A DNA stretch of 64,000 nt from Desulfonatronum lacustre DSM 10312 (GCF_000519265.1 NZ_KI912608.1:1928582-1992581); one strand, 5' to 3'; positions 25,585 through 38,444 are shown, numbered from the stretch's first letter. Numbers and translations are program-made. The notes: generated by a model from the sequence alone, not told the origin.

Positions 25585-27153
25585 TCATCTCCCGCAATGC
25601 CGCCTGACCATTTCCTCCAAGTCCTCGATCCGGACCGGCTTGGCCAGATAGTCGTTCATCCCCACGTTCAGGAAGCTCTCCCTGTCCCCGGGCATGGCTT
25701 TGGCGGAAAGCGCGATAATCGGAATGTCCTTGATGCGTCGCAGGCTTTCCCAGGTTCGGATGGCTTTCGTGGTCTCAATGCCGTCCATTTGCGGCATTTG
25801 CACGTCCATCAGGACGCAATCGAAATTGTCCGTTGCCAGCAGGTCCAAGGCCTTTCGACCATCCTCGGCCACAGCGACGTGATGTCCGACACGCTCCAGC
25901 AACAACCGCACGGTGATCTGATTGGCCGGATCGTCCTCGGCATAAAGGATGCTCAGCCCTCCTTTCTTTTCTCCGGGCCATGTTCCTGGACGATCCAGAT
26001 CCCCGGTACCGCCTTCGGGCATCATGAGCGGCAAAAGCACATGGAACGTAGAGCCTTCTCCCGGAACGCTCTCCACGGAAAGGTTTCCCTCCATCAAATC
26101 CACCAGCCGCTTGACGATGGTCAATCCCAGCCCCGCGCCCTGATATTTGCGGGTGATGGAGGAGTCCTGCTGTACGAACGGCTTGAACAGATCATCGAGT
26201 CGGTCCTCCTGCATGCCGATCCCGGTGTCGGACACCGAAATCAGCACGCGCAGCCGATTTCCCCGATTCATCCCCACCGGCGCGACGTCCACGCGGACCA
26301 GTCCCTTTTCAGTAAACTTCACGGCATTGCCGATCAGGTTGAAAAGAATCTGGCGCACCCGGACCGCGTCGCCCAGCAGAGTGGCCGGAATGGCCGGATC
26401 ATACCGTCCTTCCAGACGGATGTTCTTCTCTTCGGCCGGCAGTGAGAACAAATCCATGGCCGAATCCGCCACGTCCCGAAGATTGATCCGGTCCTTATGA
26501 ACTTCCACCTGGCCCGAGTCGATGCTGCAAATGTCCAGAATGTCCGAAAGCAGCGCGGCCAGGCGCTCCGCCGAGGTCAAGGCCAACCCCATGAAGCGCT
26601 TTTGATCAGGGTCCAACGGCGTGGTTTGCATCAACTGCAACAGGCCCATGATTCCGTTGAGCGGCGTGCGGATCTCATGGCTCATGTTCGCAAGAAACGC
26701 GCTCTTGACCTCGTTGGCGGCCTCGGCCGCCTTTTTGGCCACCACCAGAGCCTCGTGAGCGGCTTTCTTGTCCCGACGGTTCTCCGCCTCCTTAAGTTCC
26801 CGCATGACCGCCGGCGCGAGCCTGGCCAGCTTGTCCTTCATGACGAAATCATGCACCCCGGCCTTCATGGTCTCCACGGCCATCTCCTCGCCGATGCTCC
26901 CGGAAACCAGGATGAACGGGATGTCCAGGCCGCTGCGCTTCAGAACGTCGAGGGCCTGGAACGAATCGAACTCGGGCATGACGTGGTCGGAAACGATCAG
27001 GTCCCAGGGCTCCGATCCCAAGGCGTCTTGCATGGCCTGCCTCGTTTCCACCCGCTTATGGACCAGCTCCAGCCCGGCCTTTTTCAAGGCCCGGACAACC
27101 AGCAACACGTCGTCTTCGGAGTCTTCAACGATCAGTACGCGCAACACGGACAT
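25585..27153 (-). CDS. Hybrid histidine kinase: receiver-kinase-receiver
   Basis: A soluble 522-residue signalling protein in three parts. Residues 1-120 are a receiver domain ([24 protein letters not shown] with the phospho-Asp). The HisKA-HATPase kinase follows, with H-box His159 in [12 protein letters not shown] and the late [14 protein letters not shown] second receiver occupies the last 120 residues ([11 protein letters not shown]). It has no membrane span. The second ATG (27153) has GGAGG six bases before it. It lies three bases downstream of the single-domain regulator and is probably its relay partner. Confidence 0.88.
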   Translation of the reverse strand: MSVLRVLIVEDSEDDVLLVVRALKKAGLELVHKRVETRQAMQDALGSEPWDLIVSDHVMPEFDSFQALDVLKRSGLDIPFILVSGSIGEEMAVETMKAGVHDFVMKDKLARLAPAVMRELKEAENRRDKKAAHEALVVAKKAAEAANEVKSAFLANMSHEIRTPLNGIMGLLQLMQTTPLDPDQKRFMGLALTSAERLAALLSDILDICSIDSGQVEVHKDRINLRDVADSAMDLFSLPAEEKNIRLEGRYDPAIPATLLGDAVRVRQILFNLIGNAVKFTEKGLVRVDVAPVGMNRGNRLRVLISVSDTGIGMQEDRLDDLFKPFVQQDSSITRKYQGAGLGLTIVKRLVDLMEGNLSVESVPGEGSTFHVLLPLMMPEGGTGDLDRPGTWPGEKKGGLSILYAEDDPANQITVRLLLERVGHHVAVAEDGRKALDLLATDNFDCVLMDVQMPQMDGIETTKAIRTWESLRRIKDIPIIALSAKAMPGDRESFLNVGMNDYLAKPVRIEDLEEMVRRHCGR

Positions 27154-27155
27154 TT

Positions 27156-27605
27156 TCATCCTCCCTTGGGAAGCGGGGGTGATTCATTCAACACCAGCCA
27201 GTACAGACCGAGCTGACGGACGGCGTCTATGAATTGCTGAAAATCCACCGGCTTACGGATATAGCTGTTAGCGCCGAGGCTGTAGGTCTCCAACCGGTCC
27301 CGCTCCTCGCTGGAAGAGGTCAGCATGACCACGGGCAGCAGCTTGGTCGACTCGTTGGCGCGAATCCGGCGCAGCACCTCGATGCCGTCCAGTCGCGGGA
27401 GCTTGATGTCCAGAAGGACCACCTGCGGCTGAACGCCCACGTCCCTCCCGGCATACGCCCCCTGCCCGAAAAGGTAGTCCAAGGCCTCCACCCCGTCTTC
27501 AGCCACCACCAACTCGTTCAAAATGTTATTTTTTTGTAGTGCTCTCCGAGTGAGTAGGACATCATCGGGATTGTCCTCCACCAGGAGAATGATTTTGCGA
27601 GACAT
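27156..27605 (-). CDS. Rcp1-type single-domain response regulator
   Basis: A 149-residue receiver domain with no output domain. Phospho-acceptor Asp66 is in VVLLDIKLPRLDG, acidic residues Glu10/Asp11 sit at the N-terminus and the conserved Lys is in YIRKPVD. The short insert between helix 2 and strand 3 (YLFGQGAYAGRDVGVQ) is typical of Rcp1-like regulators that pair with phytochrome-type or PAS kinases. GGAGG lies five bases before the ATG. It sits between a PAS kinase and a hybrid kinase, so it may carry phosphate between them. Confidence 0.9.
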   Translation of the reverse strand: MSRKIILLVEDNPDDVLLTRRALQKNNILNELVVAEDGVEALDYLFGQGAYAGRDVGVQPQVVLLDIKLPRLDGIEVLRRIRANESTKLLPVVMLTSSSEERDRLETYSLGANSYIRKPVDFQQFIDAVRQLGLYWLVLNESPPLPKGG

Positions 27606-27616
27606 CCATACCTCCG

Positions 27617-28996
27617 TTAAACAAGTTGATCCCCGACGGCCGAAACATCCGGAAGGGTGAAGAAGAAGGTCGCCCCCTTGTCCGGTTCGGCTTGGGCCCA
27701 GATTCTCCCGCCATGTCGCCTGATGATCCGGGTCGTGGTCGCCAACCCGATTCCCGTCCCGGGAAACCGTTCCAAGGAGTGCAGGCGTTGAAACGCCGTA
27801 AACAATTTTCCGGCATAGGTCATGTCGAATCCAACGCCGTTGTCCTTGAGAAAAAAGACCTCCTCGTTGCTCATCATGCGCCGTCCGAACTCGACCCTGG
27901 GGCGATGGGCGTATCGGGTGAATTTCCAGGCATTGTCCAGAAGGTTCTCCAGAACGATCAGAATCAAGGTCGGGTCGGCGGTGGCGATCAACCCCTGTTC
28001 CACGACGGTTTCCACGTCCCGCTCCGGCTCGGACTCCGACAAGCCGACCAGAACGTCCTCGGTCAATTGACTGAGGTTGACGTTCGTTACACTGAGTTCA
28101 GCCCGTGACACTCGGGACAGCTTGAGCAGATCGTCAATAAGCAGCCCCATGCGCTGGCTGGCCTTGCGCACCCGATCCAGGTAGTCCCGCCCCTGGTCGT
28201 CCAATTGGCCGTGATAATCCTCCAGCAGAGCTTGACTGAATCCGTCGATGCCGCGCAACGGGGCGCGCAGGTCGTGGGACACGGAGTAGCTGAAGGCCTC
28301 CAGTTCCTGATTGACTTCCTCCAGCCGGGCGGTCCGCTCCTTGACCCTCAGCTCCAGTTGCTGGTTCAGCTCCCGCAGTTCCTCCTCGAATCTTTTCTTT
28401 TCCGTAATGTCACGAACGAAAACAACGGCTCCGTGACGTCCCTGAAACTGGAAGGGGGCGGCGCTGACGTCCACGAAAAACTCAACTCCATCAAGCCTGA
28501 GATGGGTTTGTTCAAGTGATGGTACGGCTTCTTTTGCCTCGTTGAGCAGGCGTATTCGCGCCCGGACTTCTTGGTGGTGTCGAGGATGTACCCGCTCCAG
28601 GACCGAGCGCCCCAAAAGGTTTTCCGGTGAAGCCGCTCCATAGAGGTTCAAAGCCTGCTTGTTGAGATAGGCAAAGACGCCGCTGGTCTGAATAAAGATG
28701 GGTAGAGAGGCGTTGTCCACCAAGCGACGAAATTGATGCTCGTGGAGAATCAACTGCCGGCCCTTTTGCTCCAGAAGCAGAACCTGTTTTCTGAGCGCGA
28801 AATAGAGCAGAATGGCCGTGACCAGGACGAAAAACCACCCTTTGTAGGTCTGTAACCTGATCAAAGTGCCTGGGTCGTCGACCAACAAAGCCAGCAGATG
28901 ATCGGAAAAGGCGATCCAAATCCCGGCCACCAAGGCATAGGCAATGGCGGTACGTGAAGGAATATACGATTTGAGCTGGCTGTTGATTTCCGGCAT
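27617..28996 (-). CDS. Membrane PAS-domain histidine kinase
   Basis: A 459-residue kinase with two membrane spans near residues 14-35 and 52-70, no sizeable periplasmic loop, and a PAS domain at about 85-205. A HisKA domain follows with His241 in SYSVSHDLRAPLRG, then a HATPase with DNGVGFD and GTGIGLAT. The H-box and the downstream Rcp1-like regulator match the group of phytochrome-like kinases, though there is no GAF-PHY photosensor here. It heads a minus-strand operon with the two following genes. The signal is unknown; the short loop suggests a membrane or cytoplasmic cue. Confidence 0.9.
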   Translation of the reverse strand: MPEINSQLKSYIPSRTAIAYALVAGIWIAFSDHLLALLVDDPGTLIRLQTYKGWFFVLVTAILLYFALRKQVLLLEQKGRQLILHEHQFRRLVDNASLPIFIQTSGVFAYLNKQALNLYGAASPENLLGRSVLERVHPRHHQEVRARIRLLNEAKEAVPSLEQTHLRLDGVEFFVDVSAAPFQFQGRHGAVVFVRDITEKKRFEEELRELNQQLELRVKERTARLEEVNQELEAFSYSVSHDLRAPLRGIDGFSQALLEDYHGQLDDQGRDYLDRVRKASQRMGLLIDDLLKLSRVSRAELSVTNVNLSQLTEDVLVGLSESEPERDVETVVEQGLIATADPTLILIVLENLLDNAWKFTRYAHRPRVEFGRRMMSNEEVFFLKDNGVGFDMTYAGKLFTAFQRLHSLERFPGTGIGLATTTRIIRRHGGRIWAQAEPDKGATFFFTLPDVSAVGDQLV

Positions 28997-29354
28997 GGAG
29001 CGTCGCCGCGGTTGAGCAATGAGGTGAAGGAAGAGGGGGCCAAAAAGCGAAGGAATTGACTTGATTTCAAAGATAGAAAACGCACGGCTCGCGTAGGTCG
29101 GCGCATATTCGACGAACCTACTCTGCTTTCTTATTGCAAGCCAGCGTCAATCGCAAGCATGCCCGACACGATTCGCCGCCGGCATTTCTCGCCGCCCCTT
29201 CCTCCGGCATTGTACATCCGACCAAATCCCGCTAAACAAACCGGCACCTCTTCGTGTCCGAGCCTGGAAACGCCACAGCCTGAACCGGATGCTCAAGCCG
29301 CAAAACCGCCGGATCAAGGCGCGAGCAAGACCGATCCCAACCTTCCTACCTTAC
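28997..29354. other. Divergent intergenic region
   Basis: These 358 bases separate the kinase operon (minus) from the DMT transporter (plus). They must hold both promoters. No hairpin, repeat or RNA gene stands out, and no -35/-10 pair is clear enough to mark. Confidence 0.5.
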
Positions 29355-30236
29355 ATGGATACCCGACAACGCACGGCATACGCCTACGGTCTGGCCACGG
29401 TCCTGCTCTGGTCCACCGTGGCCTCGGCCTTCAAGATTTCCCTGCGCCACGTGGACCACATCCAGTTATTGTGCGTCTCCACCCTGGTCTCCGCCCTGAC
29501 CCTGCTGGCCGTCCTTGTCGCCCAAGGCAAACTGCGCTCCCTGCGCGGCCTTTCCGGCGCGGACCTGGGCCGCTCCGCTCTGCTGGGACTGCTCAACCCC
29601 TTCCTCTACTACCTGATCCTGTTCAAGGCCTACGACCTCCTCCCGGCCCAGGAGGCCCAGCCCCTGAACTACACCTGGGCCATCACCCTGGCCCTGCTCT
29701 CCATCCCTTTGCTGGGCCAGCGGATCACAGGCCGCGACTTTTTGGCCATGGGCGTGAGCTACCTGGGCGTGCTGACCATCTGCACCCGGGGCGACCTCCT
29801 CGGACTGTCCTTTGCCGACCCTCTGGGCGCGGGGCTGGCCCTGGGCAGCACCGTGATCTGGGCCCTGTACTGGATCTTCAACACCCGGGATGCCATGGAC
29901 CCGGTATTGCGGCTGTTCCTGAACTTTGCCTTCGGGTTCGCGTACATCCTGCCCGTGACGTTCCTGTTCTCCGATCCCCTTGCCGTAAACCTCCCCGGCC
30001 TGCTCGGCGCGGCCTACGTGGGCGTCTTCGAAATGGGGATCACCTTCATCTTCTGGCTCAAGGCCCTGAAGCTTTCCCGGACCACGGCCCAGGTGGGCAA
30101 TCTGATCTACTTCTCGCCGTTCCTCTCACTGATATTCATCCGCATATTTGTCGGTGAGGAAATCCTGCCCTCGACCATTGTCGGCTTGGGGGTGATCATT
30201 TTAGGGAACGTCGTGCAAAAGCGCTCGGAAGGATAA
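29355..30236 (+). CDS. DMT-superfamily (EamA) transporter
   Basis: A membrane protein of 293 residues with ten hydrophobic spans in two EamA halves (VLLWSTVASAFK at the start of the first, GTVIWALYWIFNTRD-like start of the second). DMT exporters move amino acids, amines or other metabolites out of the cell. The substrate cannot be inferred. The open frame reaches up to 29289, but MDTRQRTAYAYG at 29355 fits the family, and the 22 upstream codons are basic and unlike a membrane protein. It stops just before nth. Confidence 0.82.
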   Translation: MDTRQRTAYAYGLATVLLWSTVASAFKISLRHVDHIQLLCVSTLVSALTLLAVLVAQGKLRSLRGLSGADLGRSALLGLLNPFLYYLILFKAYDLLPAQEAQPLNYTWAITLALLSIPLLGQRITGRDFLAMGVSYLGVLTICTRGDLLGLSFADPLGAGLALGSTVIWALYWIFNTRDAMDPVLRLFLNFAFGFAYILPVTFLFSDPLAVNLPGLLGAAYVGVFEMGITFIFWLKALKLSRTTAQVGNLIYFSPFLSLIFIRIFVGEEILPSTIVGLGVIILGNVVQKRSEG

Positions 30237-30237
30237 A

Positions 30238-30872
30238 ATGAGCGAAAATATCAACGCTCGCGCCACCCAAATCTCCGCCCGCCTCCACTCCCGCTACCCG
30301 CTCCCCGTGACCATGCTGGACTGGAAGAATCCCTGGGAGTTGCTGGTGGCCACGGTCTTGGCGGCCCAGTGTACGGACGCCCGGGTGAACATGGTCACGC
30401 CGGAATTCTTTCGCCGTTGGCCGGGTCCGGGGGAATTGAGCGTCGCGCCACTTGACGAAGTCGAGAAGGTGGTCCATTCAACGGGCTTTTTCCGGCAAAA
30501 AGCCAAGAATCTCATCACCTCGGCCAAGCGCATCATTGAGGTGTACGGCGGAAAGGTGCCGGAGACCATGGCCGATCTGCTCACCCTGCCCGGCGTGGCC
30601 CGCAAGACCGCGAACATCGTGCTGTCCAATGCCTTGGGCAAGCACGAAGGCATCGCCGTGGACACCCACGTCCGCCGCCTCTCGTTCCGCCTTGGCCTGA
30701 CAACCTCCACCAATCCAACGATCATTGAACGGGATATGATGCAGCTTTTCCCTCGCGACCAATGGGGCGACATCAACCATCTCCTGGTCCTCCACGGCCG
30801 GGACACCTGTACGGCCCGCAAGCCTCGCTGCCCCGACTGCATCCTCACGGCCCTCTGCCCCAAACACGGACT

Positions 30873-30879
<7 letters not shown>
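30238..30879 (+). CDS. nth: Endonuclease III
   Basis: A DNA glycosylase/AP lyase for oxidised pyrimidines (213 residues). The helix-hairpin-helix with catalytic lysine is LPGVARKTANIV (near 119-130), and the catalytic aspartate lies in IAVDTHVRRLS. The four cysteines of the [4Fe-4S] cluster are at the C-terminus with C-x6-C-x2-C-x5-C spacing. The start is one base after the transporter's stop, so the two are coupled. The stop codon lies inside a heptamer repeat. Confidence 0.96.
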
Positions 30880-33771
<2,892 letters not shown>

Positions 33772-33772
<1 letters not shown>

Positions 33773-34674
33773 TGCTCGGCCCGGATCGTCTGGATCATGT
33801 CGCCGCGAACGCCGTGGTTCCGGAGCAGCTCGTCTGCTACGTCCAGGCCGTGGCCGGGAGCACGCCGCGCCTGTTCGACACCTGCCTGGGCTACGAAACC
33901 CCGGACGATCTGGTGCTCATCGGCTACCCTCTGCACGATCCCCCGCGGAGCCTATTGGACGAGCAGGCCCTTTCCCGGTCCGTGGATCTGGCCCTGGAAT
34001 CCAGCTCGGCCCCAAAAATCACCGTCCTCGCGGCCACCCGCCCCAAACAGGCTCCCGCCGTCACGACGGGAGAGGCTTCTTCGGAAGACTCCTCGGACAG
34101 TATCCAGGACGCCTACCTGGCCCTGCCCATTCCCCCGCCCGCACCAAAACAAAAACTGCGCAACCTGCTGCGCCGGGCTGAGCGTGAAGTGGTCCTGGAT
34201 CAGGGCCGAACCTTGAACAAGGATCACCTGGCGCTGATCGACCGCTATTTGGAGTACCGGGATCTGGAACCGGGAACGCGGCTCATCTTCCGCAACATCC
34301 CGGCCTATGTGCAAGCCTGTCCGGGCGTGTTGGTGGTTTCCGCCTGGTTGGATCGCAATGTCGATACTCCGCGCCTGGCCGGTTTCACCGTGGGAGACTT
34401 CACCTCCCTGAGCACGGTCTGCTACATGTTCGCCTTCCGCGACCCGGACATCGCCCCGCCGGGAACCGCGGACCTGCTCCTGCACGCCCTGCTCCAGGAA
34501 GGCGAAAAGCGCGGCCAGGTCCGCATGAACCTGGGCCTGGGTATCAACCCGGCCATTCGGTACTTCAAGCAAAAGTGGGGAGCGGAGACCTTTCTGCCCT
34601 GTGTGGAGACGAGCTGGGAGCGGCGTCCGAGGGGATGGTTAGAGCGGCTGAGACGCTGGAGTACGAAGAAATGA
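33772..34674 (+). CDS. GNAT/FemAB-like acyltransferase domain protein
   Basis: A 300-residue protein whose second half repeats the motifs of the preceding gene's N-terminal part: GLGINPAIRYFKQKWG near 253-268 in place of GLGVNPGIRRFKEKWG, and a similar start (LDHVAANAVVPEQLVCYVQAVAG against the neighbour's IHYMKAVSGG). The two therefore arose by duplication. The middle (residues 95-125) is a Pro/Ala/Ser-rich linker. The ATG overlaps the preceding stop (TGATG). A transferred group cannot be named. Confidence 0.6.
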
Positions 34675-34735
34675 TGTGGATCGATTTAGAGTCGGTCACA
34701 CTTGGAAAATGTAAAAAAACGGAGCGCGAACGCCC

Positions 34736-35335
34736 ATGGCTACGGCTACTCAACAAAGCTATCAGATAATCTGGGACCACGAACAACGGTTCGCCAAGGA
34801 ACTGGCCCGCCGGGTCGTGGAAAAGCCCAGGCTGACCGTCTGGCGGGTCCTGTTCCCTCCCTTCTTGATATATCACTACCTCAAGCTGCGGGAATACCAG
34901 ACCGACCTGGAGAGCTTCGCCAAAGGAGTGGTCCGCTCGAAAATCCTGGCCATGGAATCGGCCTTGGAGGAGACGACCACCGGCAAGAAGGATGCGGCGT
35001 ACAAAAGCGTCTTCGGAGCCCAGGACCCGGAAAGCGCCCCCGGCGAGATACGGTTGCGCAACGCACAGGTCGCCGAGGTGGAGCTGCTCAAGGCGCACTA
35101 CCTGAAGCTTCTGCGGAGCCAGGGTTCCAGCTACCAAGCCCTGATCAAGAAGACCTACAAAAGCACCGGCGAATACCGCCGCTTCCTGACAAAACTGGCC
35201 CAGACCGAGGACGCCGTCCAGAAAGAGGTGCTGCACCTCCACCAAACCAGCGCCACGGCCCAGGCCGTCAGCCGAAAGATGCGGGAGACGGCCAAGAGTT
35301 TGCGGGACGAAGAGGTGAAAGCCTTCTTTGGATAG
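34736..35335 (+). CDS. Conserved helical protein, paralogue 1 of 3, function unknown
   Basis: A 199-residue, mostly helical protein. A basic-hydrophobic segment near residues 33-48 (WRVLFPPFLIYHYLKLR) is the only likely membrane contact. It shares its architecture with 36644-37255 and 37375-37986: an N-terminal EQRFAKELARRVV motif, a middle ESALEE-type helix, and a HYLKLLRSQGSSYQALIKKTYKS block near 122-145. No catalytic motif is visible. It follows the acyltransferase-like genes by 61 bases. Confidence 0.55.
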   Translation: MATATQQSYQIIWDHEQRFAKELARRVVEKPRLTVWRVLFPPFLIYHYLKLREYQTDLESFAKGVVRSKILAMESALEETTTGKKDAAYKSVFGAQDPESAPGEIRLRNAQVAEVELLKAHYLKLLRSQGSSYQALIKKTYKSTGEYRRFLTKLAQTEDAVQKEVLHLHQTSATAQAVSRKMRETAKSLRDEEVKAFFG

Positions 35336-35477
35336 TCTTGGGGCATGCCGGCGGGGTTCGAGGAGCGAAACGCTCCGTCCCGTGACTGTCCACGGCATGG
35401 GAATGCATTCCTATCGCACGGCGCACGGCTTCGGCTCGCGCATCCGCTCTGGCTCTTCGGCTTTGTGTATTGATGGA

Positions 35478-36527
35478 TCACCTCTTCCGCTTCGGACAGT
35501 TCCGGCAAATCGTGGCCGGTCTGTTTTTTTCCAGGCCTTCACGGAACTGTTCGTAGGGTTTTCCGCGCCAGAGTACGGGCAGCAGTTCGTCGTTGACGTT
35601 GCCGAAGGTGACCCGGCTGTATGGCGCGGGTTGGCCTTGGCGGGCGTATTCGGCTTGGTCCACGGGGACGTTGGCGTAGACACAGGGAGAGATTTCGCCG
35701 TCCGCGGAGACGAATAGGGTCCGCTGGACGTTTTCGGCGCAGACCGGCTCGTCCTTGCCCCTGGAGGCGAAGCTGGGCGTGTGGATGGTCACGCCCAGCT
35801 TCACGGCCGCCTCGCGTAGCCGGGCGAAGCGTTCTTCCAGGGCGTGGCGTTCCTGGTCGTCCTTGGGCGCGAGCACTTCCTCGGAGAGTTCAATTCCCGG
35901 CTCGAAGTCCAGGACGCTGACCACGGCCTGTTCCACCCCGTGGTCGGCCATCAGCCGGGGCAACCCTTCCAGGTCGTCCAGACCGGAGCGCAGCAGCATG
36001 TAGGCGATGTGTACCACGGGCTTGACGGTGCCCCGTTCCTGTTTGACCCGCTGGACCATCTTCATTTTTTCCAGCACCTTGACCAACGGCGCTCCGGCCC
36101 GGGCCGGATCGTTGCGTTCCGGCGTCGTGCCGGTCAGGGAAAAGGCCAGGATGTCCAGTCCGGCCTCCAGGACCTGAACCAGTCGCTCCTCGGTCAACAG
36201 CATGCCGTTGGTGGTCACGCCCACGGTGCATCCGGCCTCCTTGGCCAGACGGACCATGGTCGGAAATTCCGGATGCAGAAACGGTTCTCCCCAGCCTTGC
36301 AGGTAGGCCAGCTTGGTCTTGCGCAGGGTCGGCAGCAAACGCCGAAACGTGTCCAGGGACATGAAGCGGTCATGCCAGTGCTCGCGGTACACGGTTCGCG
36401 GGCAATAGGCACAGGCCGCGTTGCATTTGGACGTGACCTCGATCTGCATCCAGTCCTTGGGATTCAGCAACACCTTGTGCTCCCACCATTGCCGCACTCT
36501 TCCGGCCAAGGAATCCGTCGCGCCCAT
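35478..36527 (-). CDS. Radical SAM protein with SPASM-like C-terminus
   Basis: A 349-residue enzyme. The SAM-binding 4Fe-4S motif C-x3-C-x2-C is in TSKCNAACAYCPR near residue 34. A GGE-like motif (LQGWGEPFLHPEF near 75-87) and NGMLLTEE follow. The C-terminal part has cysteines in CAENVQRTLFVSADGEISPC and a final CRNC, as in SPASM domains that bind auxiliary clusters. Such proteins modify peptides or proteins, or act on small molecules. No candidate peptide is seen, but the enzyme sits between two paralogues of a family of unknown function. Confidence 0.85.
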   Translation of the reverse strand: MGATDSLAGRVRQWWEHKVLLNPKDWMQIEVTSKCNAACAYCPRTVYREHWHDRFMSLDTFRRLLPTLRKTKLAYLQGWGEPFLHPEFPTMVRLAKEAGCTVGVTTNGMLLTEERLVQVLEAGLDILAFSLTGTTPERNDPARAGAPLVKVLEKMKMVQRVKQERGTVKPVVHIAYMLLRSGLDDLEGLPRLMADHGVEQAVVSVLDFEPGIELSEEVLAPKDDQERHALEERFARLREAAVKLGVTIHTPSFASRGKDEPVCAENVQRTLFVSADGEISPCVYANVPVDQAEYARQGQPAPYSRVTFGNVNDELLPVLWRGKPYEQFREGLEKNRPATICRNCPKRKR

Positions 36528-36643
36528 GCCGTTTCCTCCCTTCTCGCGTTTTGCCTTTCCAGTGGAAAAAGACTATCTTTTCAACTTTTGTTTTCATGTA
36601 ACAGGCTCGCCAACCCACCACAACTTCCCCCAAGGAGTCCCAC

Positions 36644-37255
36644 TTGTCACTGAATTTACGGGAAAAGTACGATATCATCCTCGCCCACGAACGGCAGTTC
36701 GCCTACCGGCTGGCCAAGGACGTGGTCAAAAAGCCCGAGGTGTCGGTCTGGATGATCTTGTTGCCGGTACTCTTCGTGCACCACATGATGAAAATGACCC
36801 AGTACAAGACGGGTATCCATACCTTTGCGAGCAATATTCTGGGCACGAAAACAAAGGCCTTGGACAAGGCTCTTCAGGACGTAGAAACCGGAGCAATCCA
36901 GGAATACGGTCCAGCAGATTATTTCCCCGATGTGCCGCTGGAGTCCAAACAGGAGATCGAACTGGCCGACAAGCAGATCAAGGTTTTGAGCCTCATGAAA
37001 CAACACTATCGAACCCTGCTCGAACAATCCGGAAACGCTCTGGAAGATTTGGTCCGGGGCGCATACGGGTCTTCCGGCGCGTATCGATTCTACCTGAACA
37101 AACTGGCCGAGGCCGAAGACGTGATCAACCGCCACTTGCGGGAGAATTTCCATACCTCCGAGGAGGCCGGGGCGGTCATGAGCCGGATTGAGGAACGGAT
37201 GGCGGAGATGCGGGAGGAGGAGCTGCGGTTTTTCTTTCAGGGAGAGGCGGTTTGA
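36644..37255 (+). CDS. Conserved helical protein, paralogue 2 of 3, function unknown
   Basis: A 203-residue protein starting at TTG, with a clear AAGGAG six bases upstream. It matches paralogue 1: ILAHERQFAYRLAKDVVKKPE near the start, WMILLPVLFVHHMMKMTQ as the hydrophobic stretch, and QHYRTLLEQSGNALEDLVRGAYG near 125-147. It has no detectable enzyme motif. It lies just upstream of paralogue 3 and divergent from the radical SAM gene. Confidence 0.55.
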   Translation: MSLNLREKYDIILAHERQFAYRLAKDVVKKPEVSVWMILLPVLFVHHMMKMTQYKTGIHTFASNILGTKTKALDKALQDVETGAIQEYGPADYFPDVPLESKQEIELADKQIKVLSLMKQHYRTLLEQSGNALEDLVRGAYGSSGAYRFYLNKLAEAEDVINRHLRENFHTSEEAGAVMSRIEERMAEMREEELRFFFQGEAV

Positions 37256-37260
37256 AAGAG

Positions 37261-37293
37261 GAGGATTCAGGAGTCAGAATTCAGAATTCAGGA
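37261..37293. repeat. Degenerate heptamer repeat (site 3, inverted)
   Basis: The units read TTCAGGA/TTCAGAA on the plus strand, the complement of the units at sites 1, 2 and 4. It lies just after the stop of paralogue 2. Confidence 0.7.
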
Positions 37294-37374
37294 GGCGAGA
37301 AAAGGTAACTGCCTGTGATGGAACCGCGTTTCCGTTTGGAGCGCGGTTTAATGTTTTTTCGGAAGAAAGCTCTG

Positions 37375-37986
37375 CTAAAATGCGTCGTCCAGTGCCCGCT
37401 TGCGGACGTCTCGGATGGCCTTTTGCTTGCTCTGGATGTACGGCTCCGGCCAGGTTTTTCCCAGGGCCTCCACGACTCCCTGGTCAATGGCGTGTTCCAC
37501 CTGCTCCATGCGGGTCAGGAATTCCTGGTATGCCGGTCGGTCCCGATAGGCCCCGCGAACCATCAGCAGGTATTCCCGCTCCCTGGTTTGCAGCAGTCGC
37601 AGATAGTGATCCATGAGCAGGTCCATCATGGCGGACAGGTTTTCATAGACCTCCCGGGACTCCAGCTTCTGCTCGCGCATCCAGAACTCCCGCAGTTCCC
37701 CCTTCATTTCCTGCCGAGGGCGCTCCGTGTTCCCGGACCGGACGACTTCCTCCGCCGCCCGCAAGGCCGTTTCCTTGAAGCGCAAATGCTTTTGGCTGAA
37801 CTGCGTTGTTTCTTTTTTACGAACGAAATATTCGACCAGAAATTTAAATGGGATGAAGTTGTACCACCACGGCGGCTGGGTATCGGCGCGGCGGAAATAG
37901 ACCACCCTGGAGGCGAACTCCCGTTCCTCGGCCAGGATAGCCTTGAGTTGGACCTTGAGAAGTTTGGATTCGGGATCAATGGGCAC
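37375..37986 (-). CDS. Conserved helical protein, paralogue 3 of 3, function unknown
   Basis: A 203-residue protein with a GTG start. It shares KLLKVQLKAILAEEREFASRVVY at the N-terminus, the YNFIPFKFLVEYFVRKKE hydrophobic stretch and MDHYLRLLQTREREYLLMVRGAY near 125-147 with the two other family members. It is convergent with paralogue 2 and downstream of the first YeiH-like operon on the same strand. Its function is unknown. Confidence 0.55.
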   Translation of the reverse strand: MPIDPESKLLKVQLKAILAEEREFASRVVYFRRADTQPPWWYNFIPFKFLVEYFVRKKETTQFSQKHLRFKETALRAAEEVVRSGNTERPRQEMKGELREFWMREQKLESREVYENLSAMMDLLMDHYLRLLQTREREYLLMVRGAYRDRPAYQEFLTRMEQVEHAIDQGVVEALGKTWPEPYIQSKQKAIRDVRKRALDDAF

Positions 37987-38112
37987 GGAATAAACGCTCC
38001 ATTTGGAGGGGATCGAAAAGATTGCCGTGGTCTGTAAGCAGTTCTGTAAGCGGATTTTGTTCGCTCGGGAAGACGTGGCGAGGTGGATTGCGAAACAGAA
38101 GCTGACCCGGCG

Positions 38113-38430
38113 TCAATCGTCCTTTTTCTCGCCTCTGCCCAAGGCCCCACGCATGAAACTCATGGCCTCGGAGACCTCTTGGATACTGTCCCAGTACCAA
38201 GCTCCGACGTAGATATCCCGCTCGCGCAACGCCTCGATGGTCCGACTTTTCCCCGTGACTCGCTCCAGGTTGGCCAGGATGACGACAAAGCCGACGATCA
38301 AGGCGATACCCAAGGCCAAGCGCGCCAGACCGCGCCATCGACTGTGGTCTTCGCGTCGCAAAGGGGAAGCCGGGGACGGTTTCCCGTCCCCGGCCTGTTG
38401 GTTGTTGGAGGACAATTTTCCCTGCTCCAT
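38113..38430 (-). CDS. Small single-span membrane protein, partner of the YeiH-like transporter
   Basis: A 105-residue protein. Residues 36-54 form one membrane span (LALGIALIVGFVVILANL). The tail after it, with VGAWYWDSIQEVSEAMSFMR, resembles the tail of the small protein at 44782-45042 (TGTYWYSQCENTALAQMHIR), which also follows a YeiH-like gene. The gene begins 15 bases after the transporter stop, so they are co-transcribed. It may be an accessory subunit of the transporter. No characterised family comes to mind. Confidence 0.6.
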   Translation of the reverse strand: MEQGKLSSNNQQAGDGKPSPASPLRREDHSRWRGLARLALGIALIVGFVVILANLERVTGKSRTIEALRERDIYVGAWYWDSIQEVSEAMSFMRGALGRGEKKDD

Positions 38431-38444
38431 GCAGAATCAGGCGA

